64,000 nucleotides of DNA from Plasmopara viticola (GCA_001695595.3 MBPM02000005.1:186001-250000); one strand, 5' to 3'. Positions 34,687 to 46,011 are shown, numbered from the stretch's first letter. Made by a program: numbers and translations. The notes: generated by a model from the letters alone, not told the origin.

Positions 34687-36504
34687 GCACGAAACACTCT
34701 TTTCGAAACCCCAGGTTTGTTTTGAAATGGGTAAATGGTAAATAGGAGAAAGTTGAGTGGTGACTAGCAAGACTACTTACTTGTTACTACTCACCACTTA
34801 CCCCATTAAAACCCTGTACGCAATTTGCGTTTTCCAATTGGCCAAATGAATAGCAACATTTGATGTAAGCTCTGTGATAGCACAGATCCAACGCAAACCC
34901 TCGATAATATTCATCTTTCACAATCTGTTTTTGCGTCTAGAATACCATCTACCGCATCCTGGATCGCTACCACGAACTTACCAGTAAAATACAAAAAGTT
35001 TGGGTTTCCACGAGCCTTTTCATCTTTAACGATGAAAATTTATGCCAGGCTTTCCTTAAACCTTTACAGGTTTCTTCTTCATAGGATGACGAGTTATTAA
35101 CAAATCAACAAGCTTCTAAAATGGCACCCTTCAGCGTCTGCAAGATTTAACGTCGAAAAGCCCGACCAGCACTGTACCAATGCATAACTGCTCTTTGGAA
35201 CGGTGTCAGCTCATTTCCACAACCTTTTTCCTCTCTATGGCGCATCTGCAAGCATTCACAACAAATAACCGGACCACTGCACCCGCTCGTTAGTGCTCTT
35301 TGGAGCGGTGTCGGCCCATTTTCACAACCGTTCTCCTTTAAAAAGGCTCCTCTTTCCTCGCTTGCCCTTCGGTTGTAGGCTACTATTGTGTACAACGTCA
35401 GTAGCATGCAAGCTTTGTAGCTCCATCTGACGCCAGCTGTTTGATAGTGGTGATTAGTGAAATGAGAGTGGTGACTGGCTGGCTGGCGGCTTCGACCCAG
35501 CTTCAGCGCTTCAATCTAGTTAGGTTCTTAAAACTTTTTAGTATCTGTCAAATCACATTAGTTCGTAGCTCGATATAAATACTGATAGATCTTTTCGAGC
35601 TACAATTTTTACGGAAAGCCAGCTTTCAGCGCAAAAGCTCGGCTTCTATTTACAGCAATCCGCTGCAACCATTCTGCTTGGTGTACTGACTGCCATAAGA
35701 AGTGTATCTTTATTCGCGTCTCGCAAAATTTATTTACAAACGCTATGCAAAGTAACAGCGTCTTTCCTTAAAGTTATCATTTGTGCAATTTTCGGCTTAT
35801 TATGAGCAAGAGCGAGTAGCCACTTTCTGTATAGAATCCGAGCGGTGGACTTGAAGATCGTATCATGCTGACCCGTGCCTTCTTCGCAAACAAGTTGTTC
35901 CTAAGCTTGCCCTGCTTACGTGCCAACTTATAGGAAAACTGAATTTTTCTGTGTGATTGTTAACTGCTGTATGTTTAATGATCGGTCTCTAGACACCACA
36001 TCCGATAATAAATTAATTATTGGAGCTTTTAATCCGGACACCGATCTTGGGCATAACGTACGCTACCTTATTGCCCTATCCGATAGACCGCTTTCTTGAA
36101 GATTCGAGGAGAATGTTCTTTTGTTGACTTGTGTTAATCATGTAACGTTTCGAAAGTGCAAAGTACTTCGCATAACAGGAATGGAAACACGATCCTATGC
36201 AGCCATGTGAAGTGTAAGTAAGCTGCGAAGCCCTATAATCTTGCCACGCTAATTCGAGTGAAGCTTGGACTTATAAGTCACGGCATGCCTGAATTCAGAG
36301 CACACTTGTGGATGTCATCCATCGTGTCCGATTCGCAGCTCAGTCTATCAATGCAATCGGGATTTAAAAATCGTCCGACTAGCCATTCCACTTACATCTA
36401 AGCTTACGTGCAGGAAGTTGTCCAACTTCTTATGAGTGACAGTCAATGATTATGTCTGAAAGCTTTTATCTCCTCGTCGATTTTGCGACACTAAATGTCT
36501 TTTT

Positions 36505-36825
36505 GTGTTGTATTTCGTCATCGCGTTGCCAAGTTATGCACGTGCTAGGCTCAGTCTGGCTAGTCCAGGGCATAGAGTGGTGTCCGCATACGTCGGGTCT
36601 CGTTCGGCGGGCAGTGCAGCCAGCACCGAGGTCGTGAGGGTCTTCCATTATTTTGTTTAGCTCTGACTTGGTAAGAGCTCAGTTGGCGCCCCGGTGCCGG
36701 AGACCGTCGCGTCGAGGGTGAGACTCCATAAGGACCTGCAGATGCCCGAGAGCACCTGCCCGAAGCGCGCGAGCATTTAGCCCCCGCGCTTGGAAGGAGG
36801 GCGTCACCCCAACCTTTTCCAAGCT
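36505..36825 (-). mobile_element. SINE-like retroposon, copy 1
   Basis: A ~320-bp element, here on the minus strand (sense defined by the tail). It is near-identical in layout to the copies at 41133, 41799 and 46012. Its flanks carry degenerate target-site duplications, TAAATGTCTTTTT (36492-36504) and TAACTGTTTTTTT (36826-36838), with two mismatches in 13. The tail is decayed. It ends 325 bases from the stop codon of the first effector gene. Open frames crossing it (minus 36560-37000) are not genes. Confidence 0.8.
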
Positions 36826-36838
36826 TAACTGTTTTTTT

Positions 36839-37150
36839 ATCCTTATTAATGCGTGTATAGTTTGATATCCAGTTGAAGAGGCTTCGTACCCGGGCTTGCG
36901 TATGTGTGCCACGCGAGCTTAGAATGTAGGCTTTCAGGAAAGTCGTATATAGGTTGTCGCGATGGGCTAGATGATGACACAATGATAACAAAGAATACAA
37001 GTCTTGGCCTTTGATAAAAGTCTAGTGTTGATCATGATTAATGTGTGCAGTATATTGGACGAAAAGAATCAAGACAACGCTTGTCCTACTTCTCTTGACA
37101 GCTGGTGCGTGTTGTAGCTCTCGAAATTAATTTCGAGACATACATGGGCT
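36839..37150. other. Spacer and probable 3' flank of the first effector gene
   Basis: AT-rich sequence between SINE copy 1 and the effector stop codon. No gene seen. Confidence 0.5.
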
Positions 37151-38683
37151 TCAAAACATGTTAGACTCGGCAAGTCTACGCGGAGTCTCCGGAATTGCAA
37201 TGCCACGTAGGACCGGAATGTCATAAATATCTTTCTGAAGTCGTGTAACAAGTGGTCGAATATCCACAATATTTTTGTATTCTTCAAAGAAAGCGGCTTC
37301 GTGGGCCGTGGAGTAGGGAACTCCAGGAGGTACAAGTATTTGTCGAATCTCGTTCAAAGACACGGTCGATTCCGTTTTCGCCTCAAACAGACTGATGAAT
37401 CGAAACCACTGAACATAATTGACCGGTGAAACTGCCGTAAGCTTATCGTAAACTTCATGGGGCGAACGACCGTCCATGAGCCACTGGTGATTTTGTTGCA
37501 ATCGATAAGATGCGTCAATCATCCCGTCTACAAAGCGCTGCATTCCCGGTGCTTCACGAACGGATTGAAACACCGGCACCAATTCTTCCCTCAATGTCGT
37601 TTTTAACACGACGTCTAAGACCATTTGATGGACTGACTCGAGGGAAATAGCCTTGCCATCCACATCTTTCGCCGCACTTGAATACAATTGGCAATAACGG
37701 AGCCAGTGAACAAGTTCGTCATTATTTGCTACAACAAGATCCAAAGAATTTGCATACGATTCAGGCGATGGCGGCGTCGCCTTTTTCAAAGCATTCGCAA
37801 TAGAAATCTCCTGCTCCGCTATGGTCTTTAGCTCGCCTGCAATCTTTGCAACATTCGAATCCAGACTTGAACTCGCAGACGTAAAGAGTTCCACCAGCTC
37901 GTCAACGGATTTCTGACCCTTTAACATGTCCATGATTGGAAAGAAAAACTTTTGCTGCTCAACGACATTGAATTCAGGAACGCGCGCTTCGAAATGTCGG
38001 TACATACCGGTATACTTGAGCCACTCGACGAACGGCTCGATCTTGACATTTGCGTCACACAGTAAGGGAAACACTTGGTTAGGCGTTTGTTTATAATTGA
38101 GCAATTTAGCAAATATCGCTTGTTTGTCGCCAGGTCTCGAGAGCATGTAGACGAGCATGTTTGTCCCTAATTCGTACGTCTCGTGACGGAGTTGCAGCTC
38201 GAGAAATAGACCCGCGAGCTGGTCGTCCGACCTAGACTTGTGCAGTAAATTGTAGGCCTTTTCGGCAGGATATGCATATGCGCCTTTCTTACTCCGGACC
38301 TTGGCAATGTACTTGAACCACATTTTGAGTCGCATACTCCTTTCCACGGATCCACTTGCGTCCTTCACAAGAAGCAGGTGGTACATGGTTGTTGGACTTA
38401 CATTAAGCGTGTCTGCTGCCTTGTAAGCGAAATCGTGAAGCGTTGAGGTGATCGATCTCGCTTCCTGAGCGCTGTCACTCTGATCATTCGTGCTATTCGC
38501 AAGGGCAGTAAAGTTTTGTAACCTTCGGCTCGAGAGCGCCGTGCTCTCGTCGGCGCGAGGATCAATGAGTGCTTTTGTCGTACTGACTTCGTCCGAGTCC
38601 TTGAAGCGGCCAACGCTCTTGCTAAGCGCCAAGCAAGCGCTGAGTTGAAGGAGCACAAGACATGACCAAACATGCAAGCGCAT
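37151..38683 (-). CDS. Secreted WY-module effector-type protein with degenerate RXLR (effector 1)
   Basis: 510 residues from the ATG at 38683, chosen because it starts the signal peptide MRLHVWSCLVLLQLSACLA; the 42 upstream codons lack signal features. R53-R54-L55-Q56 stands where an RXLR motif is expected (RXLQ variant), and no clear EER follows. The body is alpha-helical and has four W-x-x-[YF] motifs: W122 (MWFKYIAK), W221 (EWLKYTGMY), W327 (HWLRYCQLY) and W426 (QWFRFISLF). They are spaced 99-106 residues apart, which indicates four tandem WY/LWY helical modules. Such proteins are secreted and delivered into plant cells to modulate immunity; the target cannot be read from sequence. It is a tandem paralogue of the gene at 39255 (same strand, shared KDSDEV after the signal peptide, shared FQSVREAPG). 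No intron or disruption. Confidence 0.85.
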   Translation of the reverse strand: MRLHVWSCLVLLQLSACLALSKSVGRFKDSDEVSTTKALIDPRADESTALSSRRLQNFTALANSTNDQSDSAQEARSITSTLHDFAYKAADTLNVSPTTMYHLLLVKDASGSVERSMRLKMWFKYIAKVRSKKGAYAYPAEKAYNLLHKSRSDDQLAGLFLELQLRHETYELGTNMLVYMLSRPGDKQAIFAKLLNYKQTPNQVFPLLCDANVKIEPFVEWLKYTGMYRHFEARVPEFNVVEQQKFFFPIMDMLKGQKSVDELVELFTSASSSLDSNVAKIAGELKTIAEQEISIANALKKATPPSPESYANSLDLVVANNDELVHWLRYCQLYSSAAKDVDGKAISLESVHQMVLDVVLKTTLREELVPVFQSVREAPGMQRFVDGMIDASYRLQQNHQWLMDGRSPHEVYDKLTAVSPVNYVQWFRFISLFEAKTESTVSLNEIRQILVPPGVPYSTAHEAAFFEEYKNIVDIRPLVTRLQKDIYDIPVLRGIAIPETPRRLAESNMF

Positions 38684-39254
38684 CGTTGCTGATGAAAGAA
38701 TGAATGCGACGGACAAGCAAGGCGCGCTCGATGAGCGGCGTATTGAACCAATCAAATCGTTGCGGGATACGGTCCATGGTTGCACTAGTTCACACTGGCT
38801 TTGAGACATTAATGCGCAGTTTTAGGACAACGCTTAGTTGGTTCAAGTGTATTGAAAAAGCGCGTCTGATTGTTAAATCTTAAGATTTGACCAGACTAAA
38901 ACATCGGGCGATACAACCAAACAATACGGCCTTGAAAAGGGCATTAAAAGACGATTATTCATTAAGGTGATCTATGTGAGTGTACCACACCACGTGGTGT
39001 ACACCTACACTAAATAAACATGGAAGTTCCTGAGACGTCAAATAGACGCTATCAAAGAAGTGGTGAGCAAGTTGATCTCGACATGTCAAGTTGTGAGACT
39101 CGATTTATGTTTTAGTCCTCCATTAACTACAAATAAACTTATCTTATCAAAGACTCGAGACGTCTGACCACTGGCTCGAGCATGATCCCGATATAATGCG
39201 TAAAACCCGTCCCATTACGCTGCCTCGAAGTACTAGAAACCCGGCAAGTGAAGG
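38684..39254. other. Intergenic region between the two effector genes
   Basis: It holds the promoter of effector 1 and the 3' end of effector 2. No other gene. A CACCACGTGGTG palindrome (38988-38999) within it is 12 bp and could be a CACGTG-type regulator site. Confidence 0.5.
38688..38704 (-). promoter_or_regulatory. Possible initiator element of effector 1
   Basis: On the minus strand, TTCATTCTTTCATCAG lies a few bases upstream of the ATG. It resembles the oomycete initiator (TCAYTYYNCAW...) with one extra base. It would give a very short leader. Weak single-site evidence. Confidence 0.25.
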
Positions 39255-40874
39255 TCACACTTTGTTTCGCGAGAAGGGGAGATGCACTGTATTGGTCATT
39301 CGATCATAATACGCAGCGTAGCTCTCCGCCGTGCGACGGTAGCGATCATCGACGCCGGGATCAAGCGCTTTGAGCTCTGCTGTGATTCTATCCGGATTCA
39401 TGTCGTTTCGCTTCAACTGGTGGAAAATCTCATTTTGCAGTCGTTTGGCAGTCATTTTGATGCCTTTTATGTTTTTCATTGGCTCAAGGCAGACAGCATC
39501 CACGAAATTATAAGAGAAGAACGGCTTCCCCGAGGCTTGAAGGTCCTTAAAGGTGACGATGGACAATGTTTTGGATTCGTACGACCGAATGTATCGGAGC
39601 CACGGAATCAGGAGCGCATCTTCGCGATAATTATCCTTCCAGAGCATATCGTACACTTGGCGCGGCGTCATACCCTGCTTGAGCCATTTCTCGTTCGCAC
39701 GTGCCCATACGACTGCGAACGACATCTTTTCGGCAAATTTCTCCAAACCCGGCGCTTCTCGCACGGATTGAAACAGCGATGGCAATTGATCAACCAACAC
39801 TTTCTGTGTCACTACGTCCAAGACCATTTGCTGCAAAATGGCGTCGTTGATAATGATGGGGTTGCCAGCCTTGTCCCTCGCCACCTTTGGATAGGCTTGG
39901 CAATACCGGAGCCATTGCAGAAAGCTCGACGAGACGTCGACTCGAAGATTGACGTCGTTAGCAAACTTTTCCACCGACGGCGGCTTCTTTTCGCTGAGTG
40001 CTTTTTGAATCATCTCCTCCTGTTTTGCAATGTCCCTCAGCTCGCTTGCGAGCTTACGGGCATCCTTACCGCGAAAATGGGACCAATGGAAATGGTGCAT
40101 TAGCTGCTTCGTTGATCGTTCATATTTCAACATGTTGTAGAGCGGATAGAGAAATTTCTGCTTTGAAATAATGTCGTTGCTGATACGTAGGCGGTACTCC
40201 CCGGTATACTTGATCCACTGATTGAACCGATCGGCTTGGAAACTTGAGCCATGTAGATTCATGATTGCAAACACTTGCTGGGGGGTCACATCATACAAAA
40301 GCAACACTTGCCGGGTTTCTCTCCTCGTGGTCGGGTTGGTGAGCATACGTGTCAGTAAACGGTTGGCTAAATGATACGTCTTGACCTCTGTCCGAAGAGT
40401 TAAAAACAGTCGCGTTTGCTGCTCAATAGACCTGCCTTTTAGCAACTCGAAGACGACGCTATCCATGTCTCGCTTTGGTTTTTTCCGTTGCAGCTTGGCA
40501 GTGTATTCAAACCACTTGCGGATGCGCACGCTTTTGCTCAAATCCTTGTCCACTTTTGCCAACCGAAAGAAACGAAACATGGTCTTGGGATCGACGTTTA
40601 GCGTGGCTGCCATCCCGTAAATCGTGTCGTGAATAGCTGAGATGAAACTTCTTGCTTCACTGGTCTTGCTCTCAGACGTGCTCGTGCTTCTTTCCGGTAC
40701 ATCCATGCCTAATTCTTCTCTTTCGGAAAGGGCTCGGTTCACGTACGGAGGAGGATCGGATTTAGTGTCGAGATGGACCTCATCCGAGTCTTTTAAGTGG
40801 CCCGCGACGACGCTGCGCATGAAATGAGCGCTGACGCCAATGAGCAAAAAACACAACCATGATTGCAGACGCAT
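39255..40874 (-). CDS. Secreted WY-module effector-type protein with degenerate RXLR (effector 2)
   Basis: 539 residues from the ATG at 40874 (22 in-frame codons upstream are not signal-like). Signal peptide MRLQSWLCFLLIGVSA, cleavage around residue 24 (VVAG). R47-A48-L49-S50 followed by EREE is a degenerate RXLR-EER. Four W-x-x-Y motifs lie at W121 (KWFEYTAK), W220 (QWIKYTGEY), W321 (QWLRYCQAY) and W425 (PWLRYIRSY), spaced 99-104 residues. They sit at almost the same positions as in effector 1, so the two are tandem duplicates that kept module number and phase. It shares KDSDEV and FQSVREAPG with its paralogue but differs in its last ~80 residues (DRYRRTAESYAAYYD). Inferred to act inside plant host cells. 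No disruption seen. Confidence 0.85.
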   Translation of the reverse strand: MRLQSWLCFLLIGVSAHFMRSVVAGHLKDSDEVHLDTKSDPPPYVNRALSEREELGMDVPERSTSTSESKTSEARSFISAIHDTIYGMAATLNVDPKTMFRFFRLAKVDKDLSKSVRIRKWFEYTAKLQRKKPKRDMDSVVFELLKGRSIEQQTRLFLTLRTEVKTYHLANRLLTRMLTNPTTRRETRQVLLLYDVTPQQVFAIMNLHGSSFQADRFNQWIKYTGEYRLRISNDIISKQKFLYPLYNMLKYERSTKQLMHHFHWSHFRGKDARKLASELRDIAKQEEMIQKALSEKKPPSVEKFANDVNLRVDVSSSFLQWLRYCQAYPKVARDKAGNPIIINDAILQQMVLDVVTQKVLVDQLPSLFQSVREAPGLEKFAEKMSFAVVWARANEKWLKQGMTPRQVYDMLWKDNYREDALLIPWLRYIRSYESKTLSIVTFKDLQASGKPFFSYNFVDAVCLEPMKNIKGIKMTAKRLQNEIFHQLKRNDMNPDRITAELKALDPGVDDRYRRTAESYAAYYDRMTNTVHLPFSRNKV

Positions 40875-41132
40875 TGGGCTCGATTGATCGCAGAAAAGCC
40901 TTGAGTGGAACGAGGGGAATCCGGATGTGACTCTGGCCATTGATTACGATACCAGCTTTTGTGTGGGACATTTATTGGGACCGTCTGGAAAAATCTTCGA
41001 CTCTATTTCGATCGACCGGATCTCCAAATAAGTATAAGCCTGAAGATAATTCTTCACGATCAGACCAATGGTTTTCTTCTACGATGCACTGCATTTCTAA
41101 TGACGACAATTATAGTGTGGCATCTGTTCTCT

Positions 41133-41456
41133 AGCTTGGAAAAGGTTGGGGTGACGCCCTCCTTCCAAGCGCGGGGGCTAAATGCTCGCGCGCTTCGGGC
41201 AGGTGCTCTCGAGCATCTGCAGGTCTCTAACGAGTCTCACCCTCGACGCGACGGTCTCCAGCACCGGGCGCCACCTGGGCTCTTACCAAGTCAGAGCTAA
41301 GCAAAATAATGGAAGACCCTCACGACCTCGGTGCTGGCTGCACTGCCCGACGAACGAGACCCGACGTATGCGGACACCACTCTATGCCGTGGACTAGCCA
41401 GACTGAGCCTAGCACGTGCATAACTTGGCAACGCGATAACGTAATACATTACATTA
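41133..41456 (+). mobile_element. SINE-like retroposon, copy 2 with intact target-site duplication
   Basis: A 324-bp element starting AGCTTGGAAAAGG and ending in a pentanucleotide-type tail (TAATACATTACATTA). It is bounded by the perfect 12-bp duplication CATCTGTTCTCT at 41121-41132 and 41457-41468. The body is GC-rich compared with the flanks and has no long coding frame. Target-site duplication plus short tandem tail indicates LINE-mediated target-primed reverse transcription. It lies about 250 bp upstream of the start codon of effector 2, so it may sit in or near its promoter. The perfect duplication makes it the youngest of the four copies. Confidence 0.9.
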
Positions 41457-41798
41457 CATCTGTTCTCTGACTATGGACTACGACTCAAGTATGTATAGCG
41501 ATCTAAACATGCGGCGATGTAAAGCAGAGAGACGTTGCCATACTCGCTCTGCAAATCAGCTCTATCCCGATTTAGTTATAAAGCTTGGTATACTAGACGA
41601 TGCGATGGGTTTGTATGTGGCTGGCTGGCTGCAATTGATGTACATACCCTTTGAGCTAAAACTGATTCTGTAATGGGCTCGGTGTCCACCACTTGAACTT
41701 GCACTACAAGTCAACGAATATAGTATGGTAGAATCGAATGAAATGCTGATATAGAGCTGTAATAAAAAACGAATGCTATTGTATTTGAAAAAAAATAT

Positions 41799-42123
41799 GT
41801 AATGTAATGTATTACGTTATCGCGTTGCCAAGTTATGCACGTGCTAGGCTCAGTCTGGCTAGTCCACGGCATAGAGTGGTGTCCGCATACGTCGGGTCTC
41901 GTTCGACGGGCAGTGCAGCCAGCACCGAGGTCGTGAGGGTCTTCCATTGTTCTGCTTAGCTCTGACTTGGTAAGAGCCCAGGTGGCGCCCGGTGCTGGAG
42001 ACCGTCGCGTCGAGGGTGAGACTCGTTAGAGACCTGCAGATGCCCGAGAGCACCTGCCCGAAGCGCGCGAGCATTTAGCCCCCGCGCTTGGAAGGAGGGC
42101 GTCACCCTAATCTTTTCCAAGCT
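41799..42123 (-). mobile_element. SINE-like retroposon, copy 3
   Basis: The same element inverted relative to copy 2. The tail (complement of TAATACATTACATTACAT) lies at 41799-41815. It is flanked by A-rich near-duplications, TGAAAAAAAATAT (41786-41798) and AGAAAAAATATAT (42124-42136). Copies 2 and 3 thus face each other tail to tail with about 340 bp between. Confidence 0.85.
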
Positions 42124-42136
42124 AGAAAAAATATAT

Positions 42137-43289
42137 CAGTCTTGAAATTGCAATTCATTGCACACCTCAAGACCGTGAAAAGTAAACGGTCATTCACCGA
42201 AAGATCGTATATCTTCCTCCACGCCGCCTTTGTGCAAGGTCGTCGCGTCTGTTAGCTCATTTGACTAATCCTACGCTCACGCAGATAGATCGTCTGCCTG
42301 CGGCCCAGTACCGCTCTGATTAATGCCCACCCACTTACTTTATATGGCTTTCACGAAAGTTGCTCGCAGACATTCCCACGTAAGCGCTGGCAAATTCTAA
42401 GAATTGTCGTAAGCAACAAGTTATTCCCAACTGCTTTTTGTGTTGTCTCAGGACACAACACTCCTTGGTGAGGTAGATTTACAAAAGAGTGCTCGGGTTT
42501 TAGCCTAGTCGGCCAGGTTAAAGAGTTCAAATGCCTCTTGCACATCATCATCAGTAATCAAAGCCACCCAAGTGGCCACTGCCACCTCCTTAATTCAGAA
42601 AGAAGGCTTTCTTTTTCTAGGTGCGTAGCCTTGAACATTAACGGTTAAGACTCCGCATCGGGCGCTACCACCGGAGAGATCGGAGTCTGTGATTCCGAAG
42701 CACTAATGCCTAAATTTTTCTCGTGGAGCTCGAATGCCGCGATGTGGTTGAGCAGGAGTGGTATAAAATGTAGCAGCCATGGACGCCAGTAGATCTTCCA
42801 AGTAGTGCGACTTGCATATCCGGCAGACGCAGAAAGCCGATTCGTTTCATTCCGGAATGTCCACCGACGATGACCCAACTCGCGCTTAGCTATCTAGATT
42901 GGAGGCTGAAACTACGAAAGAGACATTGAAGTTTTTTTTAAGAGGAGAGCGGCCATAGACAGGATCATTTCTCCTTAAAATCGTTGACGGACCCTACAAG
43001 ATGGTGCTTGTAGGCCGTTCCAGTCCCAATCGACATTAGAGCTGCAGCGTAAACCAAAATTCGGATGTATCAGACACAACCTCATGATCCGTGCCTGCCC
43101 CGAAGGGATTCGATTAAGTGGACATTTGTCTTTCCCAAGGACTTTAAATTTGTTGACAAAGGTCGCGTAGTAGGAGCCATTAAACGCTGGTCGCCAGCCC
43201 GCATGATTAGTGAGACCATGGAAACTTAGCCCTTGGAAGCTTACCAGCTTTTAAAGGAGAAACATACAGTTCCAGTTGTACACGCAAGT
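42137..43289. other. Intergenic stretch, nothing recognised
   Basis: Short open frames only (minus 42351-42551, minus 42645-42878). The later part may be the decayed upstream (gag) region of the gypsy protease relic that follows. Confidence 0.4.
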
Positions 43290-43704
43290 AGACAAAGGCA
43301 TTTAACAAACAATTCGGGTCTTGGTAGACTCCAGCGTGTCGTCAGAATACGCGCGCCGGTAATCGATTGATGTCAATCAAGTGAAAGGACGGATTATTAA
43401 GGAAAAGCTACGAATTTGAGTCGATCTTGCAGTTCTACTAGGGATGGCTAATAGGTAGGTTGAGTTTAAATAGCCCTGACTGTAAAACTTGAGGGCGTTA
43501 CCAGCACATGCTCTTATCTATGACTTAGTCCTGGGCATCTTATGGTTAGAAAAGCAAAGTCCCCGATCCGTTAGCCGACAAGGTCATATCATCCTTCCCC
43601 AACCTCGCGCAACAGAACTTCGAATAGTCGTATTCCCGCCCCATTGTGCATACGCCTGTTTCAAAAGGAAGCCATGCAAGTATACGCCCGCGATTATATG
43701 GTAA
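43290..43704 (+). pseudogene. Ty3/gypsy aspartic protease relic
   Basis: LVDSSVSSEYARR, encoded from 43321, matches the retropepsin active site (LVDSGAS.N..RR), with the Gly after Asp-Ser replaced by Ser. About 190 bases on, YDLVLGILWLEKQSP matches the conserved C-terminal flap block (YDVILGMPWLEKHNP) in the frame 43489-43704. A stop follows the active-site block (ARR then TAA). RT, RNase H and integrase are not found immediately downstream. A fragment of a dead element. Confidence 0.75.
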
Positions 43705-46011
43705 CTATCGACGGTACTGAACTTTCTACAAAGGCAAATGTAACGATGTCTTTCTATAGCCGGTCTGAGCGTATTTTCTCTGTCTAAGAAAATGAAAGCC
43801 CCTCTTGTTCAACTGACTAGACAAGAATTTACTCTTTAGCTTCGGCTATAACTGCATAAAGAACAGCTCAAATTATTGCAAAAGTTGCAGGAGACGTTTA
43901 CGCGTAACACGTGGAGACGATGTGTATCTATTACAGCCAATTTAAGCTTTTCACATTTATAGCAAGCAATTTTACAAAAGAAGCACTGACACCATGCATC
44001 GTACTCGTGCCCTAGCATAAATTCGTCTATTTTTTGCTAAATAATTTTTGCCTCATGCATGTGCCTTAACCATCTATCAGCAGCTAATGATGGTTGATCA
44101 TCTCCAGGTTATGGTGCTTAAGTTAACAAGGCGTCATCATCTCCTGCTATAGATTTTAGGTTTGCTAATGTATTATGCCGAATGTACAAGTTCCATTTGT
44201 ATTTGTTATTTGGGTAAAGAATAGAGGAAAGCTATTTTTTTGCCGAGCAAAAGTTTTCTTAGCATTTTAAGTACAAGGATGCTCATGGTGGTAGCGGTGC
44301 TAAGTAGACCGTGTGGCGGCTGCAACTTACTTAGCTCTTTCTTGACACCCGAGCCGTCTGACCATTAGTAAGATCAGCATGATTTGACAGCGAAGAAAAA
44401 TGACAACGCTAGTACTCACAACTGCTTCGAATCTTACTCTCCAGAGTAACCTTTTCGACGAAACAAACCTTCAAAATAGCTGGTCGGGCAACGATTTTCT
44501 TAACCACCATTTCTACCTACTCAAGCAATTAACGTCCACGCTTCAAACGTGGTTTGATTATCTTTGGATGATTACCTTGGGTATAGCTTACAGCACAAGT
44601 ATAGGATTTTAAAAGCACCTGAGCAGTCACCCCATTGCATAAAAAAGACGATCACTGCTGCACGATGGACACCGTGACGACAAAATGTGAGGGCGTGACC
44701 TGAAAGCAAAAGGGTTCACTCTGTAAAGAAGTTGGCTCCGTCACTTTTCCACCGCATCATTCATCGTTCTACTCGACAGCTTTAATTGCGGTGTCTGGAA
44801 CATGGATATAGTGAACAAAATTAAAGAGTACACTTTAGGCTATCAGCGAATAAAAGAGATCTCCCCTTTTGGAACCCGCACGCTAGGACTAAGCTGCTCT
44901 GGTGCGAATCGCTGCTCGTAATCCGACCCTTTTTTGAATTTGGGTTCCGTATTTCTTGATACTATTTTTGAGAGGAATTTAGCTTCCCTAAATATCAGTC
45001 ATGGCTAAGATCGGATATTATCGGTATCATGTCAATTACCTCCCGGTTCCGGGTCAAGCAAATGACTACTCGGGCCACAGGCTCGGTTGTCCGCGGATGT
45101 GACGTACGAACAGTTGTAAAGGCATTTAAATGAAGCGCGTTGGACATCGATACGCCAGAAAAAGCTGCTGTTGCACAGTGCTCATCTGTCACGCAGTGAA
45201 AACCATGAAGAGCATCCTTCTTTTGAATGTCATCGATGTTCTTTTTAGCTACACTGTTTGCATTTCAACACGATGGTCTAGTTACATCAATAAAAGCTTC
45301 AATTCGATCGTAACGTTAGACAAACAAGATGCTAACGCTGGTGCGTCCATTGCTGAGTTGCTTGTGTCGTTGTCTCATTGTCTCACCGCGCTGATTGTAA
45401 ATTGAAGGCGAAGGGGCCGGGACGCGCGATAAAAAATTACGCAGCAAGAAAACGATTATTTTTCCACCAATGCCTTCTCATTTTTTAAATTAATAGAAAA
45501 CACTAAATCTTAAGAGGAACGCATAATAAACTAAAAGCTATAAGGAAGATACAACCAGAAATAGTAGAGCGTCAGCAACAATTTAGCTACGAAATAAGCG
45601 CAGGCAAGAACTTGTCATATACCAGCATGTAATGTATTTTGGATGTGCAACATGCGCCACTACCAAGGCAGCAAAAGTCCAACGCAAAGCAGCTCAAATT
45701 TACCAAACAACTTTACTAAAAAAATATATACACTAATCTTGAAGACGCTGGTCAATCGAGATTGCGACTAAGGCGTCATCAAAATGTATGTGCATATGCA
45801 CAATGGAGTAGAAGAAAAAAATATGTACGCATGCCTCGGTCAGCGTTGTTTATCGTCCAAAAATGTGAGCCAAACCAGCACCTGTTGCTATTTAAAACTC
45901 TAGAACTGGATATACTCAAGATGCGTACGAGATATTTAATATGCTTCTGTTTAACATGTACAAAAGATGTAAAGGGTCATTACTATATCAATCAATTTAA
46001 CGATTCTTTAA
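43705..46011. other. Intergenic stretch, nothing recognised
   Basis: AT-rich, with no open frame carrying family features. It may include further decayed gypsy sequence downstream of the protease relic. Confidence 0.4.

Larger units (their letters stand above)
33051..36491. other. Mostly unassigned stretch downstream of gypsy copy A
   Basis: The first few hundred bases probably still belong to the gypsy integrase end. The 33739-34131 open frame is listed separately. A perfect 11-bp hairpin is at 34657-34686. Two related ~45-bp segments at about 35190-35230 and 35290-35340 (shared CTCTTTGGAnCGGTGTC) are an imperfect ~110-bp duplication. No other gene recognised. Confidence 0.4.

Noticed and set aside
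36560..37000. 146-codon minus-strand open frame
   Set aside because: It runs through SINE copy 1, and related frames occur in every copy. It is a repeat artefact.
39282..40103. 273-codon plus-strand open frame
   Set aside because: Exactly antisense to effector 2. Its length reflects the codon bias of the real gene, and it has no signal or domain.
41840..41910. tRNA-like A and B boxes (GGCTCAGTCTGG, CGTTCGACGG) in the SINE
   Set aside because: They lie on the antisense strand near the tail end, the wrong place and orientation for a pol III promoter of this element. Kept only as a curiosity.
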